DNA of 64,000 nt, from contig NZ_JAATEJ010000016.1 of NCBI RefSeq assembly GCF_012034175.1, positions 62,001 through 126,000 on the forward strand, written 5' to 3'. Source of the stretch: Actinacidiphila epipremni (GTDB lineage: Bacteria; Actinomycetota; Actinomycetes; Streptomycetales; Streptomycetaceae). The notes beneath the pieces are model-generated. The model searched no databases, had not been told where the DNA came from, and saw nothing but the letters and a program-made list of their open reading frames with translations. Position 1 is the first letter of the stretch. Each line of letters starts with the position of its first letter. This document shows, in pieces, positions 42,960 through 51,378 of the stretch. Position numbers and translations under genes: made by a program.

Positions 42960-44198
42960 ATGACCGCAATGACCCCCGGCTCGAATGTGCCGTTGTCCGT
43001 TCCCCGCGTGACCGTCGAGGTCGCCGCGCCGGTGCGGCTCGACGTCTCGGGCCTGCTGCTGACCGCCGACGGCAAGGTGCGCTCCGACGAGGACTTCGTC
43101 TTCTACAACCAGCCGCAGGGCGGCCCGGGGGTGACCCACCGCGCCGGCGGCGGCGCCGGCCCCGACTCGATCACCGTGGACACCGCGGCGGTGCCGGCCG
43201 GCATCGAGAAGATCGTCGTGACGGCGAGCCTGGACAGCGGCGGCCCCTTCGCCGGCACGACCCCGACGGCGACGGTGCGCGGCGCCGACGACGGCGCGGT
43301 GATCGCCACCTTCGCCCCCACCGGGCTCGGCCCGGAGACCGCGCTGGTGGTCGTCGAGGTCTACCGCAGGGGCGGCGCCTGGAAGGTCCGCGCGGTCGGG
43401 CAGGGGTACGCCGACGGCCTGGCGGGCATCGCCACCGACTTCGGCGTGACGGTCGAGGAGTCGCCCGCCCCCGCCGCCGCTGCCCAGCCGCCGGCGGCCC
43501 CGGCGCAGCCGCCCGCCCCGCCGCAGGTCGCGCCGCCGGCCGGCCCCGCGGCCACCCATCTGCCGCCCCCGCCGCCCAGCTCCCCGCCCGCGCCGCCGGC
43601 GGCCCCGCCCGCCGCGCCCGGCCGGATCAACCTCGACAAGGGCCGGGTGAATCTGCGCAAGAACGAGACGGTCTCGCTGGTCAAGGCGGGCAAGCCGCTG
43701 CTGTCGTCGGTGCGGATGGGCCTCGGCTGGGAGCCGGCGTTCGGCGGCCGGGACATCGACCTCGACGCGTCGGTCATCGTCTACGGCCCGCAGCGCAACC
43801 ACCTGGAGACCTGCTACTTCGGCCGGCTGACCATCCTGAACGGCGCGATCCAGCACTCCGGCGACAACCTGACCGGCCATGGCTCGGGCGACGACGAGTC
43901 GATCACCGTCCACCTCGGCGGCCTGCCGCCGGAGGCCACCGGGCTGGTCTTCACCGTCAACTCCTACTCGGGCCAGAAGTTCAACAAGGTCGCCAAGGCG
44001 TACTGCCGGCTGCTCGACGCCTCGTCCGGCGAGGAGCTGGTCCGCTTCGACCTGACCGGCGGCGAGGCCCGCACCGGCGTGCTGATGGCGAAGTTCGTCA
44101 AGCAGTATTCGGGCGAGTGGGAGATGACCGCGCTGGGCACGTTCGTCGACGCCCGTACCGCCCGCTCCCTGGTGAAGCCGGGTGCCGCGGCGCTCTGA
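42960..44198 (+). CDS. Double TerD-domain stress protein
   Basis: 412 aa with two TerD domains, residues about 8-165 and 225-400, separated by a Pro/Ala-rich linker of about 55 residues. The first has RLDVSGLLLTADGKVRSDEDFVFYNQP. The second has GGRDIDLDASVIVYG and DNLTGHGSGDDESI, which carry the Asp-rich Ca2+-binding positions of the family. TerD proteins act in cytoplasmic stress responses and development in Streptomyces; 'tellurite resistance' is only the historical name. Start ATG 42960, alternative ATG 42969. Confidence 0.88.
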   Translation: MTAMTPGSNVPLSVPRVTVEVAAPVRLDVSGLLLTADGKVRSDEDFVFYNQPQGGPGVTHRAGGGAGPDSITVDTAAVPAGIEKIVVTASLDSGGPFAGTTPTATVRGADDGAVIATFAPTGLGPETALVVVEVYRRGGAWKVRAVGQGYADGLAGIATDFGVTVEESPAPAAAAQPPAAPAQPPAPPQVAPPAGPAATHLPPPPPSSPPAPPAAPPAAPGRINLDKGRVNLRKNETVSLVKAGKPLLSSVRMGLGWEPAFGGRDIDLDASVIVYGPQRNHLETCYFGRLTILNGAIQHSGDNLTGHGSGDDESITVHLGGLPPEATGLVFTVNSYSGQKFNKVAKAYCRLLDASSGEELVRFDLTGGEARTGVLMAKFVKQYSGEWEMTALGTFVDARTARSLVKPGAAAL

Positions 44199-44429
44199 CC
44201 GCCCGCCCCGGCCGCGCCCGTCGCCCTTCCCGGCGGCGGGCGCGGCTTTGCGCCCGGGGGCGGTTTCGCGCCCCACGGGCGGGAGTTGGGGTGCGCGTCG
44301 GGTGCGCGACACCGCCCGGGGTGTCATGGTCACCTAAATTTTACCGCTGAGCATCTACCCGCATAGACCCCGTGCCGGGACCCTGGTGGGGCACATCCCC
44401 CACCCCCCAAGCCACGGGAGCGCTCAGCC

Positions 44430-45074
44430 ATGTCCGCAAACCGTCTCGCGTACCGAATAGCCGCCACCGCGGGGACCGCCGCGCTCGCCGCCACCGCGCT
44501 GCTGGCCGGCGGCGGGAGTGCGTCCGCCGCCCTGCCGACGCCCATCGCCGCCTCCACCGCCCGCAGTTACCTCTCCGGCATGACGGCGACCGCCGAGACC
44601 CACGCCTCGACGTACAACCGCGACCTGTTCCCCACCTGGATCACCATCTCCGGCACGTGCGACACCCGCGAGTACGTCCTGAAGCGGGACGGCAGCGGGG
44701 TGACGACCGACAGCGCCTGCAAGGCCACCTCGGGCAGCTGGACCAGCGTCTACGACGGCGCGACGACCACGACCGCGTCGAGCTTCGACATCGACCACCT
44801 CGTGCCGCTGGCCGAGGCGTGGGCCTCGGGCGCCTGGTCCTGGACCACCGCGCAGCGGCAGGCGTTCGCCAACGACGTGACGCGCCCGCAGCTGCTGGCC
44901 GTCTCGGCGTCCTCCAACCGCTCCAAGGGCGACCGCGACCCGGCCGAGTGGCTGCCGCGCGCGTCGTACCAGTGCACGTACGCGCGGGCGTGGGTGCAGG
45001 TCAAGCACTACTACGGGCTGAGCGTGGACAGCGCGGAGAAGTCGAAGCTCAGCTCGATACTGAGCGGGTGCTGA
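44430..45074 (+). CDS. Secreted HNH endonuclease-family protein (DUF1524)
   Basis: 214 aa. Signal peptide (residues 1 to about 34: YRIAATAGTAALAATALLAGG, cleavage near ASA-AL) followed by a compact nuclease domain. FDIDHLVPLAEAWASGA carries the catalytic His of the HNH core, and NRSKGDRDPAEWLP completes the metal site. Two Cys pairs (SGTCDTRE/DSACKA and YQCTY/LSGC) probably form disulfides. The family is common in Streptomyces as extracellular DNases. It stands alone between the TerD gene and a convergent gene. Confidence 0.88.
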   Translation: MSANRLAYRIAATAGTAALAATALLAGGGSASAALPTPIAASTARSYLSGMTATAETHASTYNRDLFPTWITISGTCDTREYVLKRDGSGVTTDSACKATSGSWTSVYDGATTTTASSFDIDHLVPLAEAWASGAWSWTTAQRQAFANDVTRPQLLAVSASSNRSKGDRDPAEWLPRASYQCTYARAWVQVKHYYGLSVDSAEKSKLSSILSGC

Positions 45075-45126
45075 GGCGCGGGCAGAAACGTTACGGCTGA
45101 GGTCGTCCGGCGCGGCGGGGTGCCGC

Positions 45127-45834
45127 TCAGCGGCTGCCGGGCAGCGCCGTGAGCGCCAGCGTGCGGCGGGAGGGGTCGTAGAACCACACCGATCCGTCCC
45201 GCCGCCGCGGGCCCGCCCCCGCCGCGCCGGACGACACGACGACGTACACGCCGCCGTCCGCCCACCACATGTCCGCCAGGCCGCACGCCCGGGTGACCTG
45301 GTCGCCGGTGAACTGGGCGCGCACCGGGGCCGTTTCGGCCGTACGGTCCGGGACGTCGATCCAGTCCACGCCGTAGCGGACGCCGGTCCTGGCGGGGCGC
45401 GAGAGGTCGGCCACGAAGCGGCCGGCGGAGTCGAAGCAGCGGAACGCCTGGAGGTGGCCGTCGGTCTCGCCGAGTTGCGCGAGCTTGCCGGGGCCGTGCG
45501 CGAAGCCCCGGGGCGGGGTCCAGCGGTAGAGCAGGCCGGCCGGGGCGGCGGCGTCCTCGGTGAGGTAGAGGTGGCCGCGCCGGGGGTCGACGGCGACAGC
45601 GGTGGGTGCGCAGCGGCCCAGCGCCTTGAGCGGGACGCGGCGCCGGTCGTCGGGGCCGCCGGGGCCGTTGTACGGCTCGACCTCGACGACGTGGCCGGAC
45701 CCGGTCTCGTCGCAGGTCAGCCAGGTGCCCCACGGTGTGCTGCCGCGTGGCCGGCCGGTGCGCGGGAGGGCGCGGTCCGGGGCGCCGGCGGGCGCGGTGA
45801 GCAGGGGCACGGCGTCTCTGCGGCTGAGCGGCAC
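45127..45834 (-). CDS. PhoX-like (DUF839) protein lacking its N-terminal region
   Basis: 235 aa. From residue 30 on it matches the second part of PhoX/DUF839 proteins (TPWGTWLTCDET, VAVDPRRGHLYLTEDA, LLYRWTPPRGF). GTG 45834 has AGGGGAG 6 nt upstream, and the protein begins PLSRRDAVPLLTAP, resembling a twin-arginine leader start. The hydrophobic leader core and the roughly 150 residues that normally precede the TPWGT block are missing, and no other frame upstream encodes them. It is probably an internally deleted, non-functional or re-purposed copy. Confidence 0.65.
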   Translation of the reverse strand: MPLSRRDAVPLLTAPAGAPDRALPRTGRPRGSTPWGTWLTCDETGSGHVVEVEPYNGPGGPDDRRRVPLKALGRCAPTAVAVDPRRGHLYLTEDAAAPAGLLYRWTPPRGFAHGPGKLAQLGETDGHLQAFRCFDSAGRFVADLSRPARTGVRYGVDWIDVPDRTAETAPVRAQFTGDQVTRACGLADMWWADGGVYVVVSSGAAGAGPRRRDGSVWFYDPSRRTLALTALPGSR

Positions 45835-46071
45835 GATGGCTCCCCTTGCGGCGGGCGCGGGCGTACGCACGCGGTGCGTGCGGCTGCCAGGTTCGCCGCC
45901 GGGGGCCACATCGCCGTGAACGTGAGGCGTACGGGAGGGGGCGCGGGGCGGGCGGGGGCCGCGCCGTTCGCGCGCACGCGGCCCCGTACCGTCTCCGTCC
46001 ACGGCCCGGTCGTACGGGCTGGTCCTACGGGCCCGTCGTCCGGGCTCGTCGTGCAGGCCCGTCGTCCGGGC

Positions 46072-47577
46072 TCAGGAACCGTCGCGGGAGCGGGCCTTGA
46101 AGGCGGCCTTGCGGGCGTCCTTGGCGGCCTTGCGGTCCGGGTGCAGGCGGCCCATGGCCTCCAGGACGTCGGCGGTGGCCGGGTGGTCGACGCGCCAGGC
46201 GGCGTCGAAGAAGCCGTCGTGCCGGGCGACGAGGTCGGCGACCAGCTCCGACAGCAGCTCAGGGTCGTCGCCGGCGGCGAGTTGGGCGGCGAGCGTGTCG
46301 ACGGTGAGCCAGAAGACCATGTCGGGGTCGGGCGCGGGCACGTCGGCGGCGCCGATTTCGGTGAGCCACACCCGGGCGAGGCCGCCGAGCCGGCGGTCGT
46401 CCAGGACCTCGCGCAGCGCGGGCTCGGCCTCGTCGCCGAGCAGGGTGAGGGTCTGCTGGCAGATGAGCCGGCGGGACGGCGCGGTGGCGTCGTCGCCGCG
46501 CGCGGCGGCCAGCAACTCCCGTGCGGCGTCGGCCGGTTTGCGGTCCGCGAGCCAGGACTCTGCTTCGGTGCGGGCGACGTGGTCCGGGTAGCCGGCGAGG
46601 GCCGACAGCAGCTCCGCGCCCGAGGCTTCGGCGAGTTCGCCGACCACGGGGGCGGACGCGCCGGCGTCCATGAGGAGTTGGCGCATGCCGTAGACGCCGA
46701 GCGGGGTGAGCCGGACCAGGCCGTAGCGGGAGATCTCCTGCGGGTCCAGCTCCTCGCCGGGCTCGGGGAGCGCGGCTTCCTCGTCGTCCTCGATGAGCGC
46801 GTCGTCCAGGGGCTGGTAGGCGAGCAGGCCGGTCGGGTCGAGCAGCCGGAAGTGCTCGTCCAGCCGCATCATGACGTCGGTGACCTCCTCCAGCACGGCG
46901 TCGCTGGGCTGCTCCATCTCGTCGGGGACGACGAGGGAGGCGGCGAGCACCGGCAGCGGGACGGCGCCGTGGGAGGTCTCCGTGCCGTCGTCGAGGGCCA
47001 TGAGGGTGTAGAGGTTGGCCAGGGCGGTGTCGAGGAAGGCGGCCTCCTCCTCGGGGTCCCAGTCCTGGTCCTCGGCGCCCAGTTCGCCGTCGGCGTCGTG
47101 GGGCGGCTCCAGGTCGGGGGAGGCGGCCTCGGCGAGCGCGGCCTCGGCGGCGGCGAGCCAGGCGTCCAGGACGTCCTGCGGCTCACCGGCGGCGACCGCG
47201 GCGAGCGCCGCACCCGGCACCGCCCGCCCGGCCGCCTCACCCTGCGGGGTGGACTCCTCGGCCTCCTCCTCGATCTCCAGGTCGAGCAGCCCGGCGTCCA
47301 CGGCGACCGCCCACGCCTGCGCGGCCTCCCCGAGCCCGTCCCGCTCCTCCCCCTCGTCGCCTTCTTTGCCCTCTTTGCCCGTGAGCCCCAGCTCCGCGGC
47401 AGCCGCGGCCAGTTCGTCGTCGAGCAGCTCCCCCATCGCGTCCACCGCCCGCTCCGGCCCCGCCCACCGCGCGAGCCGCACGGCCCGCTCCAGCAGGGGC
47501 ACGTCCAGCGCGATCCGGGCCAGCTCGCTCGCGGGCAGCAGGCGCACGGGCGGCAGTACGAAAGGACTTGCGGACAT
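46072..47577 (-). CDS. Conserved acidic protein of unknown function
   Basis: 501 aa, strongly acidic, no signal peptide or membrane helix. Long alpha-helical stretches, with a C-terminal third that looks like HEAT-type repeats (PADAARELLAAARGDD, PALREVLDDRRLGGLARVWL). It ends in a basic tail, DRKAAKDARKAAFKARSRD. A winged-helix-like segment (ISRYGLVRLTPLGVYGMRQLL) sits near residue 300. I do not recognise a family with known function. It stands alone, with no overlap with neighbours. Confidence 0.7.
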   Translation of the reverse strand: MSASPFVLPPVRLLPASELARIALDVPLLERAVRLARWAGPERAVDAMGELLDDELAAAAAELGLTGKEGKEGDEGEERDGLGEAAQAWAVAVDAGLLDLEIEEEAEESTPQGEAAGRAVPGAALAAVAAGEPQDVLDAWLAAAEAALAEAASPDLEPPHDADGELGAEDQDWDPEEEAAFLDTALANLYTLMALDDGTETSHGAVPLPVLAASLVVPDEMEQPSDAVLEEVTDVMMRLDEHFRLLDPTGLLAYQPLDDALIEDDEEAALPEPGEELDPQEISRYGLVRLTPLGVYGMRQLLMDAGASAPVVGELAEASGAELLSALAGYPDHVARTEAESWLADRKPADAARELLAAARGDDATAPSRRLICQQTLTLLGDEAEPALREVLDDRRLGGLARVWLTEIGAADVPAPDPDMVFWLTVDTLAAQLAAGDDPELLSELVADLVARHDGFFDAAWRVDHPATADVLEAMGRLHPDRKAAKDARKAAFKARSRDGS

Positions 47578-47716
47578 CGGGAGGGCTCCCCTTCAGCGTT
47601 TCCGTTGTCGGCGAGCGGCGCCCGCCACCCCCCTCAGCGTAGGCCCTGCACCCCGCCCCTTCTCGCGCCTTGCCCCGCGCCGCCCGCGCGTCCGGCCCGG
47701 CGGTTGCGGGCGCGGC

Positions 47717-48142
47717 TCAGCCGAGGTGCAGTTCGGCCCAGGTCACTTTGCCGTCCGGCGCCGGGCTGACGTCCCACCGCGCGCTGAGGGCCTGCACCAG
47801 GAAGAGCCCGCGGCCCCCTTCGGCGTCGTCGGCAGCCTCCTGGAGCGCGGGCCGGCCCCGGTCGGAGTCCTTGACGGCGATACGCAGGACGTCCCCGTCC
47901 GCCCGGAGTTCGACCATCACCAGCGGCGTACCGCGGAGGTCCGCGGGCGCGGGCGTCGTGGATGCCTTGACGGCGTTGGTGACCAGCTCACTCGCGACGA
48001 GCTCGGCGTCGTCGACGAGCCGGCCGAGGCGCCAGGCCCGCAGCGTGTGGCGCACGAAGGACCGCGCCAGCCCGGGCGCGGCGGGCACCGCCGCCAGCGT
48101 GACGCGGACGCCGCACTTCCGCGTCCCCGGCTCAGTCCGCAC
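47717..48142 (-). CDS. SpoIIAB/RsbW-like ATP-binding regulatory protein
   Basis: 141 aa, a single GHKL histidine-kinase-like ATPase domain. The N box is LVASELVTNAVKAS, the G1 region IAVKDSDRGRP, and G2 DAEGGRGLFLVQALSARWDV. Such proteins act as anti-sigma kinases or, in streptomycetes, as partners of HTH/DUF397 pairs. GTG 48142 chosen: it overlaps the upstream gene's stop by 11 nt and gives the usual domain length. Second gene of a minus-strand pair divergent from the DUF5753 regulator. Confidence 0.82.
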   Translation of the reverse strand: MRTEPGTRKCGVRVTLAAVPAAPGLARSFVRHTLRAWRLGRLVDDAELVASELVTNAVKASTTPAPADLRGTPLVMVELRADGDVLRIAVKDSDRGRPALQEAADDAEGGRGLFLVQALSARWDVSPAPDGKVTWAELHLG

Positions 48143-48530
48143 GCCGGCCCGCCCGAGCCGTCGTGTCCGCGGACCCGCCGGCGTACCACACGGCACCCTG
48201 GATCTTCTGCGCCAGCTCATCGCGCATGAAGGCCGCGATCTCGGCGTCATGATGGAAGTGGTCCGGGCTCGGCACGACGACGTTGGCGACCCCCTCGGAA
48301 CGGCAGCCCACGATGAGCTCTGCCCAGGTGGCCAGGCGCTCGCTGGGCCGGGGCTCGTAGTGCACTGCGGCAAGCGCGAGGCCCTGCCGTTCGGTGAACG
48401 CGACTAACGCCGTCAGCGTCAGGAGAACGGCGTCCGTGTCCATGCCGGGAAGCCGGCGGAGGTAGGCGGCTGCGGCGATGCGGTCGCCGCGCGGCGCGCT
48501 CGGGGCGCTCGGGGCGCTGGTCGGGTGCAT
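48132..48530 (-). CDS. Small WhiJ-locus-associated protein of unknown function
   Basis: 132 aa. The core AAAYLRRLPGMDTDAVLLTLTALVAFTERQGL, then ERLATWAELIVGC and VVVPSPDHFHHDAEIAAFM, faintly resembles the catalytic domain of serine recombinases but lacks an obvious active-site Ser arrangement. Similar proteins are, from memory, found beside DUF5753/DUF397 genes in Streptomyces. It overlaps the ATPase gene by 11 nt, so the two are coupled. No enzymatic role is claimed. Confidence 0.7.
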   Translation of the reverse strand: MHPTSAPSAPSAPRGDRIAAAAYLRRLPGMDTDAVLLTLTALVAFTERQGLALAAVHYEPRPSERLATWAELIVGCRSEGVANVVVPSPDHFHHDAEIAAFMRDELAQKIQGAVWYAGGSADTTARAGRRAD

Positions 48531-48752
48531 GCGGAATCACTTCCAGGTCACGGGGGGGGTGGTGGGCGGGCGGCGGGGAATGCGGGCCGCTTGCGCCGCC
48601 GCCCCGGCCTGGAACCGAGCCAAGCACCGGGGCCTTGAAATATGCAAGGCTTCATTTTGCATTCACCCCCGAGAGTGAGCTTTATTGCGAAGCAAGTAGC
48701 CAGATGCTTGCATAACGAGAGATCACGTACCGTCAAACTGAGGGAGGGACAA

Positions 48753-49637
48753 ATGGCCGACGGAGCGAGTGGGTCGACAGTGCCCAGGCGTCAGCTCGGG
48801 CGCCACTTGCGCGAGTTGCGCAACAAGGCACGGCTGACGGTGAAGGCGGCGGCTGAGGCGTTGGAATGGTCAGAGGCGAAGCTGTGGCGGATCGAGACGG
48901 GCCAGACGTCGCTCCGCAGCCACGACGTCGAGACGATGTGCCGCGTCTACGGAGCGGGCGCCGACCTGACGAGCGCGCTCATGGCCCTGGCCAAGGAGAC
49001 CAAGGCCAAGGGGTGGTGGCACAGCTACGGCGACGTCATCCCCAACTGGTTCGACGTGTACATCAGCTTGGAGGAGGCGGCGACCGCCCTCTCGATCTAC
49101 CAGGCGGAGTTGGTGCCGGGCCTGCTGCAGACCGACGACTACGCCAGAACGGTGATCCGCACGGACAACCCCACCGTCAGCGACCAGGAGATCGAACGCC
49201 GGGTGCAGCTCCGCATCGAGCGCCAGGCGCTGCTCACCCGGGTGACCGATCCCCCGGGGATCGGCGTGGTGCTGAACGAGGCGGTGATCCGGCGCCCGAT
49301 CGGCAGCGAGAAGATCATGGCCGACCAGCTCGCCCACCTCCTCGACGTGGGCGAGCTGCCCAACCTCGCCGTCCGCGTGATGCCGTTCGCACGCGGCATG
49401 CACTACGGCGTGATGTCCGGGCCGTTCGTCATGCTGGAGTTTCCGACCAACGGCGCGGGCATGCCCAACGAGCCGACCACCATCTACATCGAAGGCTTCG
49501 CCGGAGCCCTCTACCTCGACAAGCCCCACGAGGTGGAGCGGTACGAGTTGGCGTTCAACAACATCAAGAGCGCATCGCTGAACGAGACGGCGAGCAGGAA
49601 ATTCATCGCCGACGCGGCAAAGGAGTGGAGACAGTGA
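48753..49637 (+). CDS. XRE-type HTH regulator with DUF5753 domain (WhiJ-like)
   Basis: 294 aa. N-terminal helix-turn-helix (about 13-70: QLGRHLRELRNKARLTVKAAAEAL, WSEAKLWRIETGQT) and C-terminal DUF5753 domain (about 100-285: YQAELVPGLLQTDDYARTVI, MPFARGMHYGVMSGPFVMLEF). The ATG at 48753 has AGGGAGGG 4 nt upstream, which settles the start. The next gene, DUF397, overlaps its stop by GTGA. This pair plus an ATPase is the WhiJ-type developmental switch arrangement found many times in Streptomyces genomes. Confidence 0.9.
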   Translation: MADGASGSTVPRRQLGRHLRELRNKARLTVKAAAEALEWSEAKLWRIETGQTSLRSHDVETMCRVYGAGADLTSALMALAKETKAKGWWHSYGDVIPNWFDVYISLEEAATALSIYQAELVPGLLQTDDYARTVIRTDNPTVSDQEIERRVQLRIERQALLTRVTDPPGIGVVLNEAVIRRPIGSEKIMADQLAHLLDVGELPNLAVRVMPFARGMHYGVMSGPFVMLEFPTNGAGMPNEPTTIYIEGFAGALYLDKPHEVERYELAFNNIKSASLNETASRKFIADAAKEWRQ

Positions 49638-49840
49638 GTAGCGACGTTCCGGCCGACCGGCTGTGGTTCAAGTCGAGCTACAGCAATGGCCAAGGCGAAT
49701 GCGTGGAGGTCGCGATATCCGGCGAACGGGTCGCCGCCCGCGACAGCAAGGACCCGGCGGGACCGGCCCTCGTGTTCGGCGCGGAGGCATGGACGGCCTT
49801 CGTGCACGGCGTCGCCCACGGTGAGTTCCCGGGAGCGTAG
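49634..49840 (+). CDS. DUF397 small protein
   Basis: 68 aa, DUF397: WFKSSYSNGQGECVEVA, then VAARDSKDPAGPALVFGAEAWTAFV, the standard pattern. GTG 49634 overlaps the regulator's stop by 4 nt. In the WhiJ system the small protein is thought to modulate DNA binding by the HTH protein. No other ORF follows before 50064; the next 224 nt show nothing I can name. Confidence 0.88.
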   Translation: MSSDVPADRLWFKSSYSNGQGECVEVAISGERVAARDSKDPAGPALVFGAEAWTAFVHGVAHGEFPGA

Positions 49841-50064
49841 CGCCCACCGCGACGCTCGGCACCGCGGTCGGGACCTGTGCGGTCCCGGCCGCGCTTCGCA
49901 CTGCCCGGCAGCGGACCGCGCGTCGCCGGCCGGTCGCGTAGGCTGGCCCGGCTCATCGGACGGGGTCGGTGTGGCCGGGGGTGGTGCTCGCCGGGGGCGA
50001 GGTCGTCGGGGAGGTCACCGTCGCGGGTCCTCGGCGACTGACCTGGTTCCGGGCGCGGGCAGGG

Positions 50065-50571
50065 TCAGGCGATCAGGAATCCCAGGGCCCTTGCGGTGTT
50101 GGTCGGCAGGTCGATCGCCGTGTCCAGCACCAGGCGCACATCGGTCCACGGGGCGAACTCCGCACGGAGGCGTTCGACCGCCTCCCAGGTCGGTTCCGGG
50201 AAGCCCTCGATGTCGCGGGAGCGGCCCTCCAGGCGGCGGCGGTGCAGGGCCGGGTCGGAGCACACCGTCTCGATGAACGTCGGCCATACGTCGTGGCGTT
50301 TCGCCAGCGAACGCCACTGGCTCCGGGCCGGCTCCACCGCGTTGACCGCGTCGACGATCACCGTCTGGCCGAGGGCGAGCACGCCCTCGGCCACCGTCTC
50401 GGCCACGAGGTACGCCGCGAGGCCGGTGGGCTGGTCGCGGGTGACTCCCGCGCGCCACAGGGCCGCCTCGATCGGGTCGACGGAGACGACCGGGGCGCCC
50501 AGTTCGCGCCCCAGTGCCTCGGCGACCGCGCTTTTGCCCGTGCCGGGCAGCCCCGCCATCACGATCAGCAT
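50065..50571 (-). CDS. P-loop kinase/AAA-family ATPase
   Basis: 168-aa small P-loop kinase. Walker A GLPGTGKS is at residues 7-14; VVSVDPIEAALWRAGV, QTVIVDAVNAVEPARSQW (Walker B region) and the LEGRSRDI lid Arg segment follow. The form is that of small-molecule kinases such as chloramphenicol phosphotransferase and gluconate or zeta-toxin-like kinases. GAAGGTG 6 nt upstream supports ATG 50571. It lies 29 nt past the peptidase E gene on the same strand, so they may share a transcript. Substrate unknown. Confidence 0.78.
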   Translation of the reverse strand: MLIVMAGLPGTGKSAVAEALGRELGAPVVSVDPIEAALWRAGVTRDQPTGLAAYLVAETVAEGVLALGQTVIVDAVNAVEPARSQWRSLAKRHDVWPTFIETVCSDPALHRRRLEGRSRDIEGFPEPTWEAVERLRAEFAPWTDVRLVLDTAIDLPTNTARALGFLIA

Positions 50572-50600
50572 GGCGACACCTTCGCATGCTGGACCGGCCG

Positions 50601-51266
50601 TCACTCCGGCAGGCGCTTCCAGTGGCCCTCGGAGACGACGTCCATCGTGCCGGCGGAGACAGTGATCGCCGTCTCGTCGTCGATCGCGTAGGACGTCAAC
50701 GGCAGCGTCGCGGCCCATTTCACCGCGTGGGAAAAGGTGTTCTCGGGCAGGCTCGGGTGGTCGAGGTGCGGGAAGAGGGCGAAGTCGACCACGCCGAGGG
50801 TGGTGTCACCGCCGGTCGGGGGCCGCCAGCCGACGAAGTCCGCGCCGATGCGGGGGGCCATCACCATGCTGCCGGCGCTCACGCCGACGTAGACGGTGTC
50901 CGGGAGGGACGGGAAGAGGTCCGCGAGGCCCGACTCGCGCATCCAGTGGGCGAGGTAGAGGGGGTCGCCGCCCGCCACCAGCAGGGCGTCGGCCTCCCGG
51001 ACCGCCGGCACCCACGACTCCGCGCCGATGCTCGGCAGCGCGGTGAGTTCCAGCACGCCGAGGCTCTTCCAGCCCAGCTCGCACAGGGGTGTGCCGGCCA
51101 GGCCGTTGATCACGCGCCAGGCCATCGCCGGGCCGCCGGGCATCGGGTGGGCCGCGGTGGGGATGCACAGGGCGTTCGCCTCGGAGATCGGCTTGCCCAG
51201 CAGGGCGACCAGCGCATCGCGGATGCTCGCGTTCTTGATGCCCGCGGAAGTGAGGAGGAGCTGCAC
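50601..51266 (-). CDS. Peptidase E-like protein (S51 family)
   Basis: 221 aa with a class I glutamine-amidotransferase-like fold. The nucleophile Ser lies in YVGVSAGSMVMAPR, preceded by LLVAGGDPLYLAHW, the typical PepE arrangement. Peptidase E cleaves dipeptides starting with Asp, but distant relatives have other roles, for example cyanophycinase. No signal peptide. Located between an acetyltransferase and the P-loop kinase on the same strand. Confidence 0.83.
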   Translation of the reverse strand: MQLLLTSAGIKNASIRDALVALLGKPISEANALCIPTAAHPMPGGPAMAWRVINGLAGTPLCELGWKSLGVLELTALPSIGAESWVPAVREADALLVAGGDPLYLAHWMRESGLADLFPSLPDTVYVGVSAGSMVMAPRIGADFVGWRPPTGGDTTLGVVDFALFPHLDHPSLPENTFSHAVKWAATLPLTSYAIDDETAITVSAGTMDVVSEGHWKRLPE

Positions 51267-51378
51267 ATGCCCTTCCTAGCGCGCGAACCGCAACAAGAGC
51301 AACGGGCCCGCGCGCATCGGCCCCCGCGCCTCCCCGCCGGGCCGCCTCAGCCCCGGCAGGCTCACCCGGCGGGCCGGC

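Noticed and set aside
42960..44198. Calling the TerD protein a tellurite-resistance determinant
   Set aside because: TerD domains are widespread in Streptomyces with general stress roles; no other ter genes accompany it here.
48132..48530. Serine recombinase annotation
   Set aside because: Only a vague resemblance of the N-terminal part; the catalytic serine context and DNA-binding domain are missing.
50601..51266. Cyanophycinase
   Set aside because: Length and the GVSAGS and AGGDPLYLAHW motifs fit peptidase E better, and no cyanophycin genes are nearby.
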